Under the pieces are notes generated by a model that did no database searches, was not told where the DNA came from, and was given only the letters and a program-made list of their open reading frames with translations. Positions 24,451 to 35,436 of a DNA stretch of 64,000 bases are shown in pieces. Numbering within the stretch: the first letter of the stretch is position 1; each line of letters starts with the position of its first letter. The position numbers and the translations under genes were made by a program. The stretch is from Azolla caroliniana. Taxonomy: Eukaryota > Polypodiophyta. The stretch lies in NCBI GenBank assembly GCA_043228905.1, contig JBHGNT010000013.1:1860001-1924000 (forward strand), written 5' to 3'.

Positions 24451-24556
24451 TGTCTCGCTCACTTCTTCCTTCTCTCGAAGAAGTTCCACACCTCTCATAG
24501 TACTAATCCTTCATTTAGTACTAATTCCTTCTCTGTCTCAGTACTGTTCATGACAA
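24118..24556 (+). repeat. Full LTR of element A (439 bp)
   Basis: It begins TGTCATGA and ends TCATGACA, a perfect 8-bp terminal inverted pair. Positions 24130-24190 contain an antisense tRNA-like stretch with GACTCGAACCC. TATAAAAG lies at 24302-24309 and a 21-bp dyad at 24327-24347, exactly central. The U5 half contains a CT microsatellite (about 24415-24443) and several AGTACTAA-like motifs. Confidence 0.92.
24302..24347 (+). promoter_or_regulatory. LTR core promoter: TATA box and start-site dyad
   Basis: TATAAAAG is followed 25 bp later by GTTGAACCAA, one central A, and TTGGTTCAAC. A plant Pol II start is expected about 30 bp from the TATA box, inside this dyad, so the dyad should mark the U3/R border. 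Confidence 0.65.
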
Positions 24557-25009
24557 TACCTTATCAATGATTAAGGGCATGTAGAGCAGGGAACTTTAAG
24601 GGGATTAGTTCTATTGAGTATTGACCTTTACACCACCCCTTAATTATAATACTCAATCAAATGTTGTAGAAGAATACACAAGAATTCTGATTGCAAACAC
24701 ATGTCTTGTTACAACGAAAATTGATAAACCATCAACCTTGCTTGCTTGGTGATTAGTTTTCTCTCTACACCATCTTATTATCCTTTGATCACCTTGGTTT
24801 GAATCACACAACCCGATGATATATGGCAAATTTAGTCCATTAAGCTCTCATCAACATGTTGTCAGTTTGTAACTAATTCCTCTCATCTAGGAGTTGATGC
24901 CCTTCCTTATATAGGCCTAGTATGGGAAACTTCAATGTCTACTCCAATGTTCATTCTGACAGGAATACACGCTCTGAATGAACTACGCTCGGCCACAACC
25001 GAGCCTAGA
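24557..25009. other. Unassigned spacer
   Basis: This starts with ATACC, the proposed right target-site copy of element A. No gene or repeat end is evident. Confidence 0.45.
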
Positions 25010-25226
25010 ATTAAACACAGAAAACGGGAATGAATGCACGACACAATGGAGAGAAGAGTACACAGGACGTTTACGTGGAAAACCCAAACACGGGAAAAAC
25101 CACGACAGTCCACTGACTGCTAACTATCACTATGTAACAATATACAATAGTAAAGCACCGAGGCCACGACCTCGAGCTTGCTATCTTCGCCACAGGCGGC
25201 GGTTACAACAGAGATACGAACTCTTC

Positions 25227-25273
<47 letters not shown>

Positions 25274-25662
25274 CACACTGTTGCGCTCTAATCTAGTGCC
25301 AACAAGAATGACAACAACTCTATATCTCTAAGTTTGCCCTAAGTCATATTTATACTAATATGACTTTTTGGCTATTTACAAATATAGCCCCGATGGACTC
25401 TCAGAAACATATTTACGAATATGTCCCTTCATCCGGTGAACACTCCTCACCGGGCCTGCATCATCCGGCGCTTGCCAGACACTCATCATCCGGTTCTCAC
25501 CGGGTCTTCCGTTTCCGGGTACTCCTCATCCGGTTCTCACCGGGTCTTCCATAGCTGGGTACTTGTCATCCGGTTTCGGCCTCGGCTTATCGGCCCCGGC
25601 CGAGTTTGCTCATCGACACTGTTCTTCTCACTTCCCATCCGGAGGGACTTGTTTCCTAACAC
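25010..25662 (-). repeat. Probable solo LTR, Copia-like, minus orientation
   Basis: On the minus strand the segment starts TGTTAGGAAACAAGTCCC. It carries a TATA-like AGTATAAATATGAC near 25345 and a long GA/CT microsatellite (25231-25271). The motif ACGTGGAAAACCC with CACGGGAAAAACCACG (25068-25104) is common near the ends of plant LTRs. No internal domains or primer sites adjoin it. Two near-identical blocks of about 43 bp (CATCCGGTTCTCACCGGGTC) lie at 25487-25575. The right end is better supported than the left. Confidence 0.5.
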
Positions 25663-26439
25663 ATTCTTGCTCCAACCACAACTTTTACTCCAAGAGTTGG
25701 CTTTGTCCCGCTTCGGTTACAACATACAATTTGTTAGCTAACTTTATCTTTCATCACACTAGTTCGGCCATGACATTTATTACTCTACTGACGAAGGGTG
25801 CATATGTGTCTATCCTTGATTCCATGAGGGTCGATGTGTACACATGGTATTGACCACTCCCTATAATCATCCTACTTTTATTACGAGTGTAGTTACCTCA
25901 TACTGAGTTGTTGTGGGTTAATTCATGTTAGAAAGAGGGAGAGGATTGAAGACATTCAACTCTACGACTCTTAAGGGATACATTATTCTATAACGAGATT
26001 CTGTAGTGTGGCAGCCTCTAGTTGACAATCTCTTGAGTCCTTTTGGCTACCAAGGTACAACCCTCATATGTCTGCCATGGAATAGGACACCAATGGTCAT
26101 GTGGGCCCATCTCTCACCATTGGTAGGGGATGGTTGGGCGAACGTAGACTCTCTTTCTAACCTTCTCTTGAATTATTATTTTCATCTTTTACTTATATAG
26201 AATAAAAATTTGGTTAAACGTGCTTTTTTTTGGAGGCCAAAATCTAGATAAAAAAATTACACTGTTTCATGAAAAAATTACTTCAATCCAAATCAAAACT
26301 ATATTCCAAACATTCAATAGCACAACAAAACAAATAAGGTAACTCGAATTGTTGTAGGATCTTCACTAGGCAAAACCATTGTGTATCTTGTATTTAATGG
26401 AATTAAAAAGACTAGTTTCATCCATATTACAAACACAAT
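25663..26439. other. Unassigned spacer
   Basis: No coding or repeat signal is recognised between the solo LTR and element G. Confidence 0.45.
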
Positions 26440-26908
26440 GAGGATCATACTCAATGGCCTCACCTAAGCTTGAACCCAAGACCTTGTAATACATAATCAA
26501 GAACCCAACCATTAAGATAGCCTATGATCATATGAAATAATAAAGGCTACTTCTTGTAATACACTGATTATTGTAAATACTCAGGACCATTCTAGAACAT
26601 CTTAGAATATTCTAGGTCTAGAACATTATAGAAATCTCTAGGCTATTCTATAGGAACCTATACATAGACCCAACATACATGTATTCTCAAATCAATTCGA
26701 ATAAATACTAGTTTTAAGCTCTCATCGCCTATCTTGTATCCATTCTCATTCTAATTTAATACATTCATTCTTCTCTTATCATTTCATTCCTCTCTTCTTG
26801 TGATCTCGTTATATCTTTCTTTTGTCACTCTATCTTCTGTCTTGGTTCTGACAGTTTGATTCGAATTCCTCTCTCTCCTTTATCCTCCTCTATAAACATC
26901 AAGAAACC

Positions 26909-27709
26909 ATGTCTGCCATTAACTCAGAAGAATATCTCACCCTTGTTGCTGAAATGGAGAATCTTAAATCCAAGTTCGCATCTCTTGAATTAGAGAATCA
27001 ACGTCTTCTTGGAGATCTACAAAAGGTTATTGTGGAGAAGCAACAACAACAAGAGGAGTTTACGCGACGGGTGCAACAACTAGAGACAACAATCGTAATT
27101 TTACAACATCCAAGGGGCGGAGGTCAAGGAATTATCAAGGAGCCCAAAATAAACCTTCTCGTTAAATTTGATGGTTCGAGGGCGCATTTCCGAGGTTTCT
27201 TGAATCAAGTGCGGTTCATAATTCAAATGCATCCCACATGTTATCCGATAGATGCATCTCGAGTTGGGTTAGTGGGAACCTTATTGACTGGCATAACGTT
27301 GTCGTGGTTTGCTCCATTACTAGAAACAAATTCTCTGCTACTCTATAATTTCAAAGAATTTGTCAAAGAATTTAAGGCTTGCTTTGGAGATACAGATGGG
27401 GCAAGAACAACGATCAACAAGTTTCGTACACTACGTCAAAGTGATAAGCCAACATTGACATATGCAGCCAATTTTTGTCTCATCGCAAGCGATATTCCTT
27501 GGGACGAACAAGCCCTAATTGAGCAGTTTCATTTCGGTCTTCTTAGCGATGTAAATGACTTACTTCTTACATTCCCCGAGGATCCAAAATATCTTACAGA
27601 AGCTATTAGTCGAGCAATACGGTGCGATAATCGTCTTTTTGAGCGTCAATGTGAACGACAAAAAATAACAAGATCAAGATTCACACCAACTTATGCTCGG
27701 TCTCGATGA
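26909..27709 (+). pseudogene. Element G gag, truncated before the zinc knuckle
   Basis: The 266-residue frame starts at ATG 26909 with a Glu/Leu coiled-coil segment (ELENQRLLGDLQK). It continues through the capsid motifs KFDGSRAHFRGFLNQVRF, LSWFAPLLE and IPWDEQALIEQFHFGL, ending at FTPTYARSR. It is clearly homologous to element A gag but lacks the CCHC knuckle, because a deletion joins it to pol linker sequence. Confidence 0.88.
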
Positions 27710-27721
27710 TCATATCTCACA

Positions 27722-28000
27722 CTTCGGCTTGGAGATCCGACCTTTGACAATCAAAAGCAAATTCTCCTAGGACCATTAAAGCTACAAGCAACAACAGTTT
27801 ATGCCACTCCGCTTGAATCAAGCCTTGTGGATATTATTCGGCAACGACTTCACTCTGATGATTTCGCTAAGGATGTCTTAGCCCACATTAGTCCAAGCCA
27901 TGCATCTTGCTCGACATTGCAAGGGTCATCTCAACACTATTAGGAATTCAAATGCCATGATGTCTTACTCTTTTACAACAATCTCCTTGTGAAAGTTCCT
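27722..28000 (+). pseudogene. Element G RNase H-integrase linker fragment
   Basis: One reading gives LGDPTFDNQKQILLGP, FAKDVLAHI and, after a TAG, VLLFYNNLLVKVP, the segment between RNase H and the integrase zinc finger. It parallels a fragment at 42363-42934 on the other strand. It ends at Copia 1. Confidence 0.75.
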
Positions 28001-28441
28001 TGTGAAAGTTAGCGTGCGGAAGCATATGCCAAACCGGCTCTACTGGATCGTAACAGTAAAGAGAAGAAGGTTTAATGGAAGCTTAACACAGAGAATAAGC
28101 ATGCACAAGAGAGAGAGAGAGAGAGCAAAACATAAAACTCTATTAAAAAATAACACTTTGTAACTCTGTACATAGAATGTGCTCAGAGAGCACTTTTATA
28201 CAAGTTCATAAAGGACTGACAAATGTACTGATGTGTACTTCAATGCTCATACGAGCGACTGTCACTGACTCCCAAGAATTTGCCTACATACTAGGTTGGA
28301 TCCATAGGCCTCTAACGGTCTACCTGTTTCAATTCGATCTGGCTCTCTGATTTGATTCCTGGGTTCGGATATCATCTAGACACCGATCCGGCTCTGGCTT
28401 ATTCAGTCGATCCGGATCTGGTTGAGCTTGCTCGCTCAACA
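28001..28441 (-). repeat. Copia 1 3' LTR (441 bp)
   Basis: On the minus strand it runs from TGTTGAGCGAGC to AACTTTCACA. The polypurine tract, read CTTGAGGGGGAA, immediately precedes it (28442-28455). A GA run lies at about 28106-28125. Confidence 0.88.
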
Positions 28442-28616
28442 TTCCCCCTCAAGCTCAACTTGAGGTCGGATCGTGGTGTCAGTGTCTGCAGTAACCGGTC
28501 CTTTCCTCCGACTCATTCTAACGTCCTCCCGCCTTGCTCGCGCTTCTCATCCGGTTCGGTTTAGCTTACCGCGACCCGTTCGGTACTGCACACCTCGACC
28601 TCCTTGGTCGGCTTGT

Positions 28617-29020
28617 CTGCTCAACAGGCCCATTTCAACTCCTTCACTGCTATGACTCCGGCGTTTGTCGATCCATTGGTTCTTTCATGTCGGTGTCGAC
28701 TTCTGCTGCCTTCTCGTCCGCTTGGCTTTTAGTTGATCCGGCTTCTTCGAATCTTGAACCGAATTGGCTTCCTCCGATTCGTTCCAGGTCTTGTCTGAGT
28801 TGGTAGTCTCCAACTCATCTGCTCAACAGGCCCATTTCAACTCCTTCACTGCTATGACTCCGGCGTTTGTCGATCCATCGGTTCTTTCATGTCAGTGTCG
28901 ACTTCTGCTGCCTTCTCGTCCGCTTGGCTTTTAGTTGATCTGGCTTCTCCGAATCTTGAACCGAATTGGCTTCCTCCGATTCGTTCCAGGTCTTGTCCGA
29001 GTTGGTAGTCTCCAACTCAT
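28617..29020. repeat. 202-bp tandem duplication in the Copia 1 pol tail
   Basis: Units 28617-28818 and 28819-29020 repeat at a constant 202-bp offset, with only about five substitutions. Both start CTGCTCAACAGGCCC or its shifted equivalent and end CTCCAACTCAT. Since 202 is not a multiple of three, the duplication shifts the frame of the C-terminal tail. Confidence 0.92.
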
Positions 29021-32000
29021 CTTCTGTTTTTAGGCCCTTCACCACATCAAACCACGTCCGGGTCTTGGCCTTCTTCCGATCAGCTTTGTCCTTCTTGACT
29101 CTACCGCCGCCGCCACTTGCTCCGACTTGTTCGGATGTGGTGACTCCTTCGGTCGGCTCGGGTTCCTTTATCTGCTCATCTCCCCCCTTGGTTCTTTCTT
29201 CTTCTCTGGGTCCTTGTCCGATGCCATCCGTTCCTGTTCCTGCTTTCCCCCTCAAGTGCGGCACATTGAGATGTGGAATGTCGAGCATCCCCGAAAAATG
29301 CTGCAACTTGTCTGATCTGAGCGGCTTGCTGAATATGTCGGCTACCTACCGATCCGTGTGAACATATCGAAGTTCAACTTCACCGCTCAAAACCTGCTCA
29401 CGCACAAAGTGATAGTGCACTTCTATGTGCTTCGCTCGAGCATGGAATACAGGGTTCTTGGCGAGCTGTATGCTGCTTACGTTGTCACAATAAATCAAGA
29501 GCGGGCTTGACACCTTGATCAGGAGGTCTCATAGGAGTCAGAGAAGCTAGATGGCTTCACTGGTGGCAATGGTGGCGCTCGGGTATTCAGCCTGAGTGCT
29601 CGACTGAGCTACTGTTGGTTGCTTTTTGCTGCTCAACACAACAACCGTGCTACCAAGAGAAAACATTTAACCGGAGGTTGATTGGCGATCCGTTGCATCA
29701 CCAGCCCAGTCGGCATCAGTATAACCGACTAGCTTCCCAGCTATACCGTGTCGGTATAACAGTCCCCGGTCCTTCGTGCCGTTAACATACCGAAGTATCT
29801 AGTGTGCGCACTAAAGGTGCTCGACGGTCGGCTTTTGCATGAACTGGCTGATCACTCTGACCGGGTAACTGATGTTGGGTCGAGTGATTGTCAAGTATAT
29901 GAGGTGATAACTAAATCATCAACATATAGTAGGATATAGACCGGACTGTTTAGACCTTTCCGAATGAACAATGACGAGTCAGACTTTGAGGTCGCAAACC
30001 CCATCTTACGCAACCGGTGCGTGATCTTCGCATTCCAAGCTCGGTGGGCTTGCTTCAGACCGTAAAACGACTTCTTGAGTCAAAATACTGTTGACTTGTT
30101 CATCTCCGATTGGAATACGGGGGCTTGGATCATATAGACCTGTTCTTCAAGGTCACCTTGAAGAAACACATTTCTCATGTCCATTTGGTGAAGATGTCAT
30201 CCCCTTACCGTAGCAACAACCAATACCACACGAACCGTCGTCATCTTCGCTACTGGAGCAAAGGTCTTATCGTAGTTGATTCCGTGGGTCTATGCGTATC
30301 CCTTTGCCACTAACCAGGCCTTGTACCGGTTGACTCAACCGTTAACATTGTACTTCACCTTATATACCCATTTGCAACCGATCGGTATACACTATCAGGG
30401 AGGGTCAACCAGGTCCCATGTATCGTTGGCATCAAGTACCCGCATTTCTTCCTCCATATTAGCATGGCAATTTGCGTCTTTTGCTGCTTCTGTGTAGCTT
30501 TCCGGCTGACGCACCTCCGCCACCTTAGTCATGTACGCATAGTGATGCACCATGTACTCATTGTACCCGTACCTCATGACGGTTTTCTTTTGACGAGTTG
30601 ACCGTCGTAACTTCTCGTTACCCGGTTTGAGACCCTTCTTGGCCGATTCAGACTTCCTTTTTGAAGTTCCACCTTCTTCCTTTTCGGGGTCAGATTTGTT
30701 CTGATCCGACCCTTCACTGCTAGTATCATATTCTGGCATCTTCTTCTTCCCCTTTTGTTTACGCGTGAACCGTCCCCTCTGTTCCTTGTGCGGGGAGAGC
30801 ACGACAGAGTCTCCACTACTCTCTGGTTCTTCATTCGACTGGTCATCCCGACTCAGCCACTTAGCCAGAATGAGATCAGACTCTCATCTAGAGTACCGAA
30901 TCCTTCATCTTCTTCTTGAACCTCTCTAGGTTAACTAGCCTCATCCTCCAGAATCGGGTCTTCATCGGGACTTGGAGTCAGTAGGAAGTACCATGATGCT
31001 GATTCATCAAACTCGACATCTCAACTTACTCGTACCTATTTAGTCTGGGGGTTATAACACTTATACCCCTTCTGCTTATGCGAGTAACCGACTAGGATGC
31101 ACTTCTCTAACTTCGGATCTAGCTTCCTACGCTTCTCATCTGGTACATGCAAATATGCTATGCTATCGAGGATTCGAAGGTTCCTCAAATTCGGCTTTTG
31201 CTCGAAATACAGCTCATGTGCCGACACCTCGTCCTCGATCCGGTTTTGGATGTAGAACCACCTCAGCCTAGTAGAATTTGGGCATGCGTTTCTCCTCCTG
31301 TATTGCCCTTGCAGCATCGACAATCGATCGATTCTTTCTCTCGGCCACACCGTTTTGGTCCGGTGTGTATCGACAACAGAATTCTCTCTGAATTTTGTTC
31401 TATTGCAGATAACAGTTGAATTGGCCGGAAAACTATTCTTTTCCGCCATCCGACCGTAGGCACTTGATATTGCTCTTCGTTTCCCTTTCGACTAACGTTT
31501 GAAGGTTCTGGAAACAATCGAAGATTTCACTTTTCTTCTCGATGAGGTAGATCCACGTGTGCTAGTTGTAGTCGTCGATGAAGGAGACGAAATACTGACT
31601 CCCGCCAAGACTAACGTTCTGTGCCGGTCCCCATACATCCGAATGGATTAGATCGAGCTTGTGACGGCTCCGGTTTTGTTCGATGGGGAATGGAAGCCGA
31701 TGTTGCTTCCCGAGTTGGCAGGCTTCACATTTTTGGGCCTTCCGACCACTAAACTATGGCTATCTGAACACAACTTGTTTTGATTGCAGATCTTTGAAGC
31801 CTCTGGTAGTTGACATGGCTGATCTACTTATGCCAGAGATTGATGTTCGATTCAATCTTCTATCCTTTGGCAAACATGGCGGTGTCGACATCATTTGTGT
31901 TGAGGATGAACATCCTCCCTTCTTTGTGCCTTTGCGCGATTATCCGCCCATCTTCCTCGATGAAGCACCCGAGGTGCGTAAACCACACCTGCATTCCCTG

Positions 32001-32842
32001 GTCGACTATTTGTTTGACCGATACCAGGTTCTTTGTCATAGTCGGAACGTGTAATACGTTCATCAGCTTTCCCTTTTGTCCAACATGGCTTAAAGGGACT
32101 TCACTGACATGCACAATCGGGTGAGGGCTGTCGTCTCCGGTTTTGACGATTCCTTGTTGTTCCGGTTTCTCCAAAAACGAGAAGTACTCTTTGTGGCCGC
32201 CTCCGTGTACAACATCCGACTACCTGATTGAGTGGTCCTCGATCCACTTGCGTGGTTTTCTTCGACCATCAACATTGATTGTAAGTCGAAGAAGGACAAT
32301 GGTTTCTCCCGGGTGCAAATTGCCTTCCGGATTGGCCCGTACCGTTGTGCTAGACCACTAAGATAGATCTGGACCATCTCATCTTCGTCCACCGTCACAT
32401 TGATGGACCCGAGCGCGTCACAAATCTCCTTTATCTTAGTGGTATAGTCCGTAACCAACATATCACTTTGCCAGATGTTGTTTAGCTCTTGTCGGAGCTG
32501 CAACTTACGAGCTGTGGTATTTGTGGTGAAAATCTTTCGAAGATTTTCCTAGGCCTCCTTTGGCATTTGTGCATCCTTGATGTAGCCGAGCATCTAATCA
32601 TGCACACCGGACGCGAGGCTGTACAATACTCGGGTCGCTCCTTGGTCCCATGCCGGGAAATCTATGTGTGCCGGCTCTGGTGCTACCTCGTTGGTTCCTT
32701 CCACATAGCTCCAATATCCATGCCCCAACAGGTATTGGTGCATTTTATATGACCAAGATGCATAGTTGCTCTGGTCGAGCTTTTCTATCGGAAGTGAACT
32801 GGCCATTCCTTTGTCCATCTTAGGTTCTTTTCTGTTCTTCAC
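28887..32842 (-). pseudogene. Copia 1 gag-pol remnant
   Basis: From the 5' end: gag (32842-32090) with SNYASWSYKMHQYLLGHGYW and LRQELNNIWQ; a protease/GAG-pre-integrase part (32174-31860) with LMNVLHVPTMTKNLVSV; integrase (31449-31036) with LRNLRILDSIAYLHVP and KCILVGYSHKQKGYKCYNP; RT N-terminus (30802-30395) with YMVHHYAYMTKVAEV; RNase H traces near 29.3-29.8 kb; and the charged tail (29306-28887). The frame changes at least five times and several stops intervene. Domain order Gag-PR-IN-RT-RH is that of Ty1/copia. Confidence 0.88.
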
Positions 32843-32901
32843 TGGGTGTTAGGGTTTTTCTTCACTAGTCGCTTGTCGGCTGCAGAGGTTCTTAACCCTT
32901 G

Positions 32902-33016
32902 CGCTCTGATACTATGTGAAAGTTAGCGTGCGGAAGTTGCCAAACCGGCTCTGCTGGATAGTAACAGTAAAGAGAAGAAGGTTTAATGGAAGCTTAACAC
33001 AGAGAATAAGCATACG

Positions 33017-33074
<58 letters not shown>
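32902..33074 (-). repeat. Copia 1 primer site and truncated 5' LTR
   Basis: The LTR end (minus: ...ACTTTCACA) lies at 32915. Just inside is TATCAGAGCGC (32902-32912), complementary in type to the initiator tRNA-Met 3' end used by many plant retroelements. The LTR can be followed to a GA microsatellite at about 33019-33074 and then stops; the remaining outer half is missing. Confidence 0.8.
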
Positions 33075-33078
<4 letters not shown>

Positions 33079-33787
33079 ACATCTGGGAGACAGTGTATTG
33101 CTCAAGTGCTAGCAAATGATCATTTTATGTTTTTGGGAGGTACATGTAATAATGTTACAAAAGCTACAAAGGTTTGGGAATTGTTTTCTCTTGCATTAGG
33201 ATTAAAGATTAATATGCATAAATCAGTTCTTATTTCATGTATTGAGCAAAATATATTGGAGCTTGGTTGGATAGGAAAGGTTGTTAATCGTGGGGAAATT
33301 TTTCGACACTTGGGTTACCCTATTGGAGTAGAAGTTTCACATGTTAAACTAGTTGATAGTCGAGAAAGATTGAAAATAAGTTCATCTATTGGAGACCTCA
33401 GTCATGGCCATTTCATATAAGGGTTAAAGTTGTGCAATCCATTATGATACCCATGGTTTGTTATTATCTTCCATTGTTGCCATGGTCTAAGAAGGCTGTT
33501 GAAAAGGTTACCCAATCCATGCGTTCATTATTATGGGATAAAAAAGGGAAACATGGCATTTCTTGGTTGGCATGGGATCATATTTGTACTCCAAAACGGC
33601 TTGGTGGAGCAACATTATTGAATGTATATGAGCCTATGGTAGCTCGGAGGTTTTCATTACTCATTTTTATGTTTACAAACACACAACCATGGATAGAAAT
33701 GGTGATTTTCTTTATTGAGATAATTCGCATCAAGTTTGGCAATGTAAGAGTAGAAACACATTGGTGGAATGTAGTCAACTCTGAAAG
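33075..33787 (+). mobile_element. LINE fragment between two Copia LTR halves
   Basis: Plus-strand readings at 33106-33420 and 33432-33827 give LALGLKINMHKS, FRHLGYPIGVE, LLPWSKKAVEKVTQSMRSLLW and ISWLAWDHICTPKRLGGATLLN, the RT thumb and downstream region of a plant LINE. The FADD active site and the 3' end are missing. Its last codons run into Copia 2 LTR sequence at about 33788. A related piece lies at 55539-56153 on the minus strand. Confidence 0.85.
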
Positions 33788-34009
33788 GCCTGACAATTGG
33801 GCTGACACAAGTACTGACAGTACTTGACACTCATAAATGAGCCTACTACACTAACCCCCAAAATTATTCCTTTACGAGGAATAATGCTCTAACGGCCTGT
33901 TCGGTTTTGACACCGATGCGGCCTTGTTGTGCGTACTTTTTCACGCACTAGTCTACGCACTGGGTTACGTTGCGTACTTCACATCGAATGTTGAGCTTGT
34001 CTCTCAACA
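33788..34009 (-). repeat. Copia 2 3' LTR, outer part missing
   Basis: From TGACAATTGGGCTGAC to TGTCTCTCAACA it matches 42128-42362 with small differences. About 205 bp present in the other LTR are absent; the LINE fragment starts where they should be. The polypurine tract (CCCCCTCAAG on the plus strand) follows at once. Confidence 0.85.
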
Positions 34010-35083
34010 CTCCCCCTCAAGCTCAACTTGAGGTTCCACTTACTCCGCCGAATCTACGCTCTGGTATCTTCTGGCTTCACACCTTGCTCGCGCTCGACCC
34101 GTTCGATTCCGTGCGCCTCGACCATTTCGGTCGGCTTGTCTGCTCACACGGCCCTTCTCAGCTTCCTTGCTGTTGCGGTGTTGGCACCTCTTCTGCTGCC
34201 TTCTCTTCCGCTTGGCCCTTGGTTGATTCAGCGAATCCGAATCAAACATCCGAACCGACTCGGCTTCCTCCGATCGGTTTTTGCTCTTGTCCGAGTTGGC
34301 TGTCTCCAGCTCATCTTCAGTCTTCTCGCCCTTGATGGCTTCATCTCTCCCATGCTTGGCTGGCTTCAGCTCTTTCATATGGCTGCTCCCCTTGTGTCTG
34401 CTTTCGGACTCTTCCGCGGATCCTCCCTCGGCTTCTTCAGGCGATCCGAAATCGAATTCGTCATCCGACTCGGCTTCGCGGTCTTTCGGAGTTTCTCTCA
34501 CCTTTGGGACGCCTCTCCCCCTCGTGTGGTCATTCAAGACATCTCTCCCCCTCAAGTTCGGCGTGTCGAGGTGACGCAACCCAAGTGCACCCGAGAAATG
34601 CCGTAACTTGTTGAGACCAAGAGGTTTTGTGAAGATGTCGGCAATCTGTTGATCAGTCGAAACATGCACCAATTCGACTTCACCGGAGAGGACACGCTCA
34701 CGGACAAAATGGTAGTGCACCTCAATGTGCTTGGTCTGGGTGTGGAATACGGGGTTCTTCGCTAGGTGGATACTGCCAAGGTTGTCACAATAGATCGTCG
34801 TCAGATCAGACACCTCTACCTGCAGATCCCGTAATAGCCGTTTTAGCCAAATGACTTCGCACGCAGCGATAGTCGCCCCTCGATACTCGGGCTTCGTGCT
34901 CGATAGTGCTACTGTCGGTTGCTTCTTACCGCTCCATGCGATCGCTGCACTTCCCAATGAGAATGCGTATCTAGATGTGGATTTACGATCACTAGCGTGT
35001 CCAACCCAATCGGCATCCGTGTAGCCGACTAACTGTTCGGCTACGCCTGCCCGATAAAATAACGCCATGTCTTTCATGTCGCT

Positions 35084-35412
35084 TGTTGGGGAACAAGGTT
35101 GTCAGTGTGGAAGAACAAACAACATTCGTGATGGTGAAGAACCTGTGTATGCGAATGAACAAGATACACACAATGAGAGAGAGAGAGAGAGATAGGCACA
35201 AAGAAATGGTTTATTTCTTAATAACAACAATTACAAAATGACAACAACAACAACAACGACCTTAACTAAAGGTTACAAAGTCACTTTATATAGTGACTGT
35301 CCTAGGGCAACCGCCCTTTATGCTATTTACTGAAATAGCCCAAATTTGGGTTGTCCAAAGGGACAATGTGAATACGACCATTTTACACTCGGCCTTTATT
35401 GGTTCGGAGACA
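35084..35412 (-). repeat. Copia 3 3' LTR (about 329 bp)
   Basis: The plus-strand start is TGTTGGGGAACAAGG and the end CGGAGACA. It includes a GA run at 35176-35193 and an A/C-rich stretch. It is about 20 bp longer than its partner, with differences near the outer end. Confidence 0.85.
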
Positions 35413-35436
35413 TTTTAGTTTTTGACCGGTCTGGTT

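Larger units (their letters stand above)
18487..24556. mobile_element. Element A: rearranged Tcn1-like chromovirus with an inverted internal block
   Basis: The outer boundaries are a 5' LTR half starting TGTCATGA at 18487 (+) and a full LTR ending TCATGACA at 24556 (+), flanked by ATTCC and ATACC, a possible 5-bp target duplication with one mismatch. The interior is mostly on the minus strand: half LTR, IN-chromodomain, deleted RT, protease and gag, then a sense-strand gag piece, a minus R-U5 piece, and a second IN-chromodomain in plus orientation leading to the right LTR. Segments 18707-19735 (-) and 23308-24337 (+) are inverted copies of equal length. The likely origin is reverse-transcription template switching or self-priming; recombination between several insertions is the alternative. 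Confidence 0.8.
26440..28000 (+). mobile_element. Element G: deleted chromovirus (LTR, gag, RNase H-IN linker)
   Basis: An LTR-like segment (about 26440-26853, ending TTCTGACA) is followed by a gag frame and then by a short segment from the RNase H-integrase linker. Protease, RT and most of RNase H are absent between 27709 and about 27722. It is cut at 28000 by the LTR of Copia 1. The left LTR edge is uncertain. The LTR shares the antisense GAACCCAAGACC motif with element A but lacks its central dyad. Confidence 0.75.
28001..33074 (-). mobile_element. Copia 1: degenerate Ty1/copia element
   Basis: A complete 3' LTR (28001-28441), polypurine tract, frameshifted gag-pol, a tRNA-iMet-type primer site and the inner part of the 5' LTR (32915-33074) are present in minus orientation. 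Frames shift several times, so this copy looks older than Copia 2. The 5' LTR breaks off in a GA microsatellite and continues as a LINE fragment. No 5-bp target duplication is seen at the outer edges of the Copia pair. Confidence 0.88.

Noticed and set aside
24557-26439. Coding potential in the 25.0-25.85 kb Ser/Pro/His-rich frames
   Set aside because: They lie in an LTR-like, repeat-bearing region with tandem CATCCGG blocks and match no domain.
26854-26908. Primer binding site for element G
   Set aside because: No convincing match to a known tRNA 3' end follows the LTR end, so none is annotated; the same holds for elements A, C and D.
33788-34606. Plus-strand Ser/Leu/Pro-rich frames at 33970-34606
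   Set aside because: They are antisense shadows of the Copia 2 RNase H tail.
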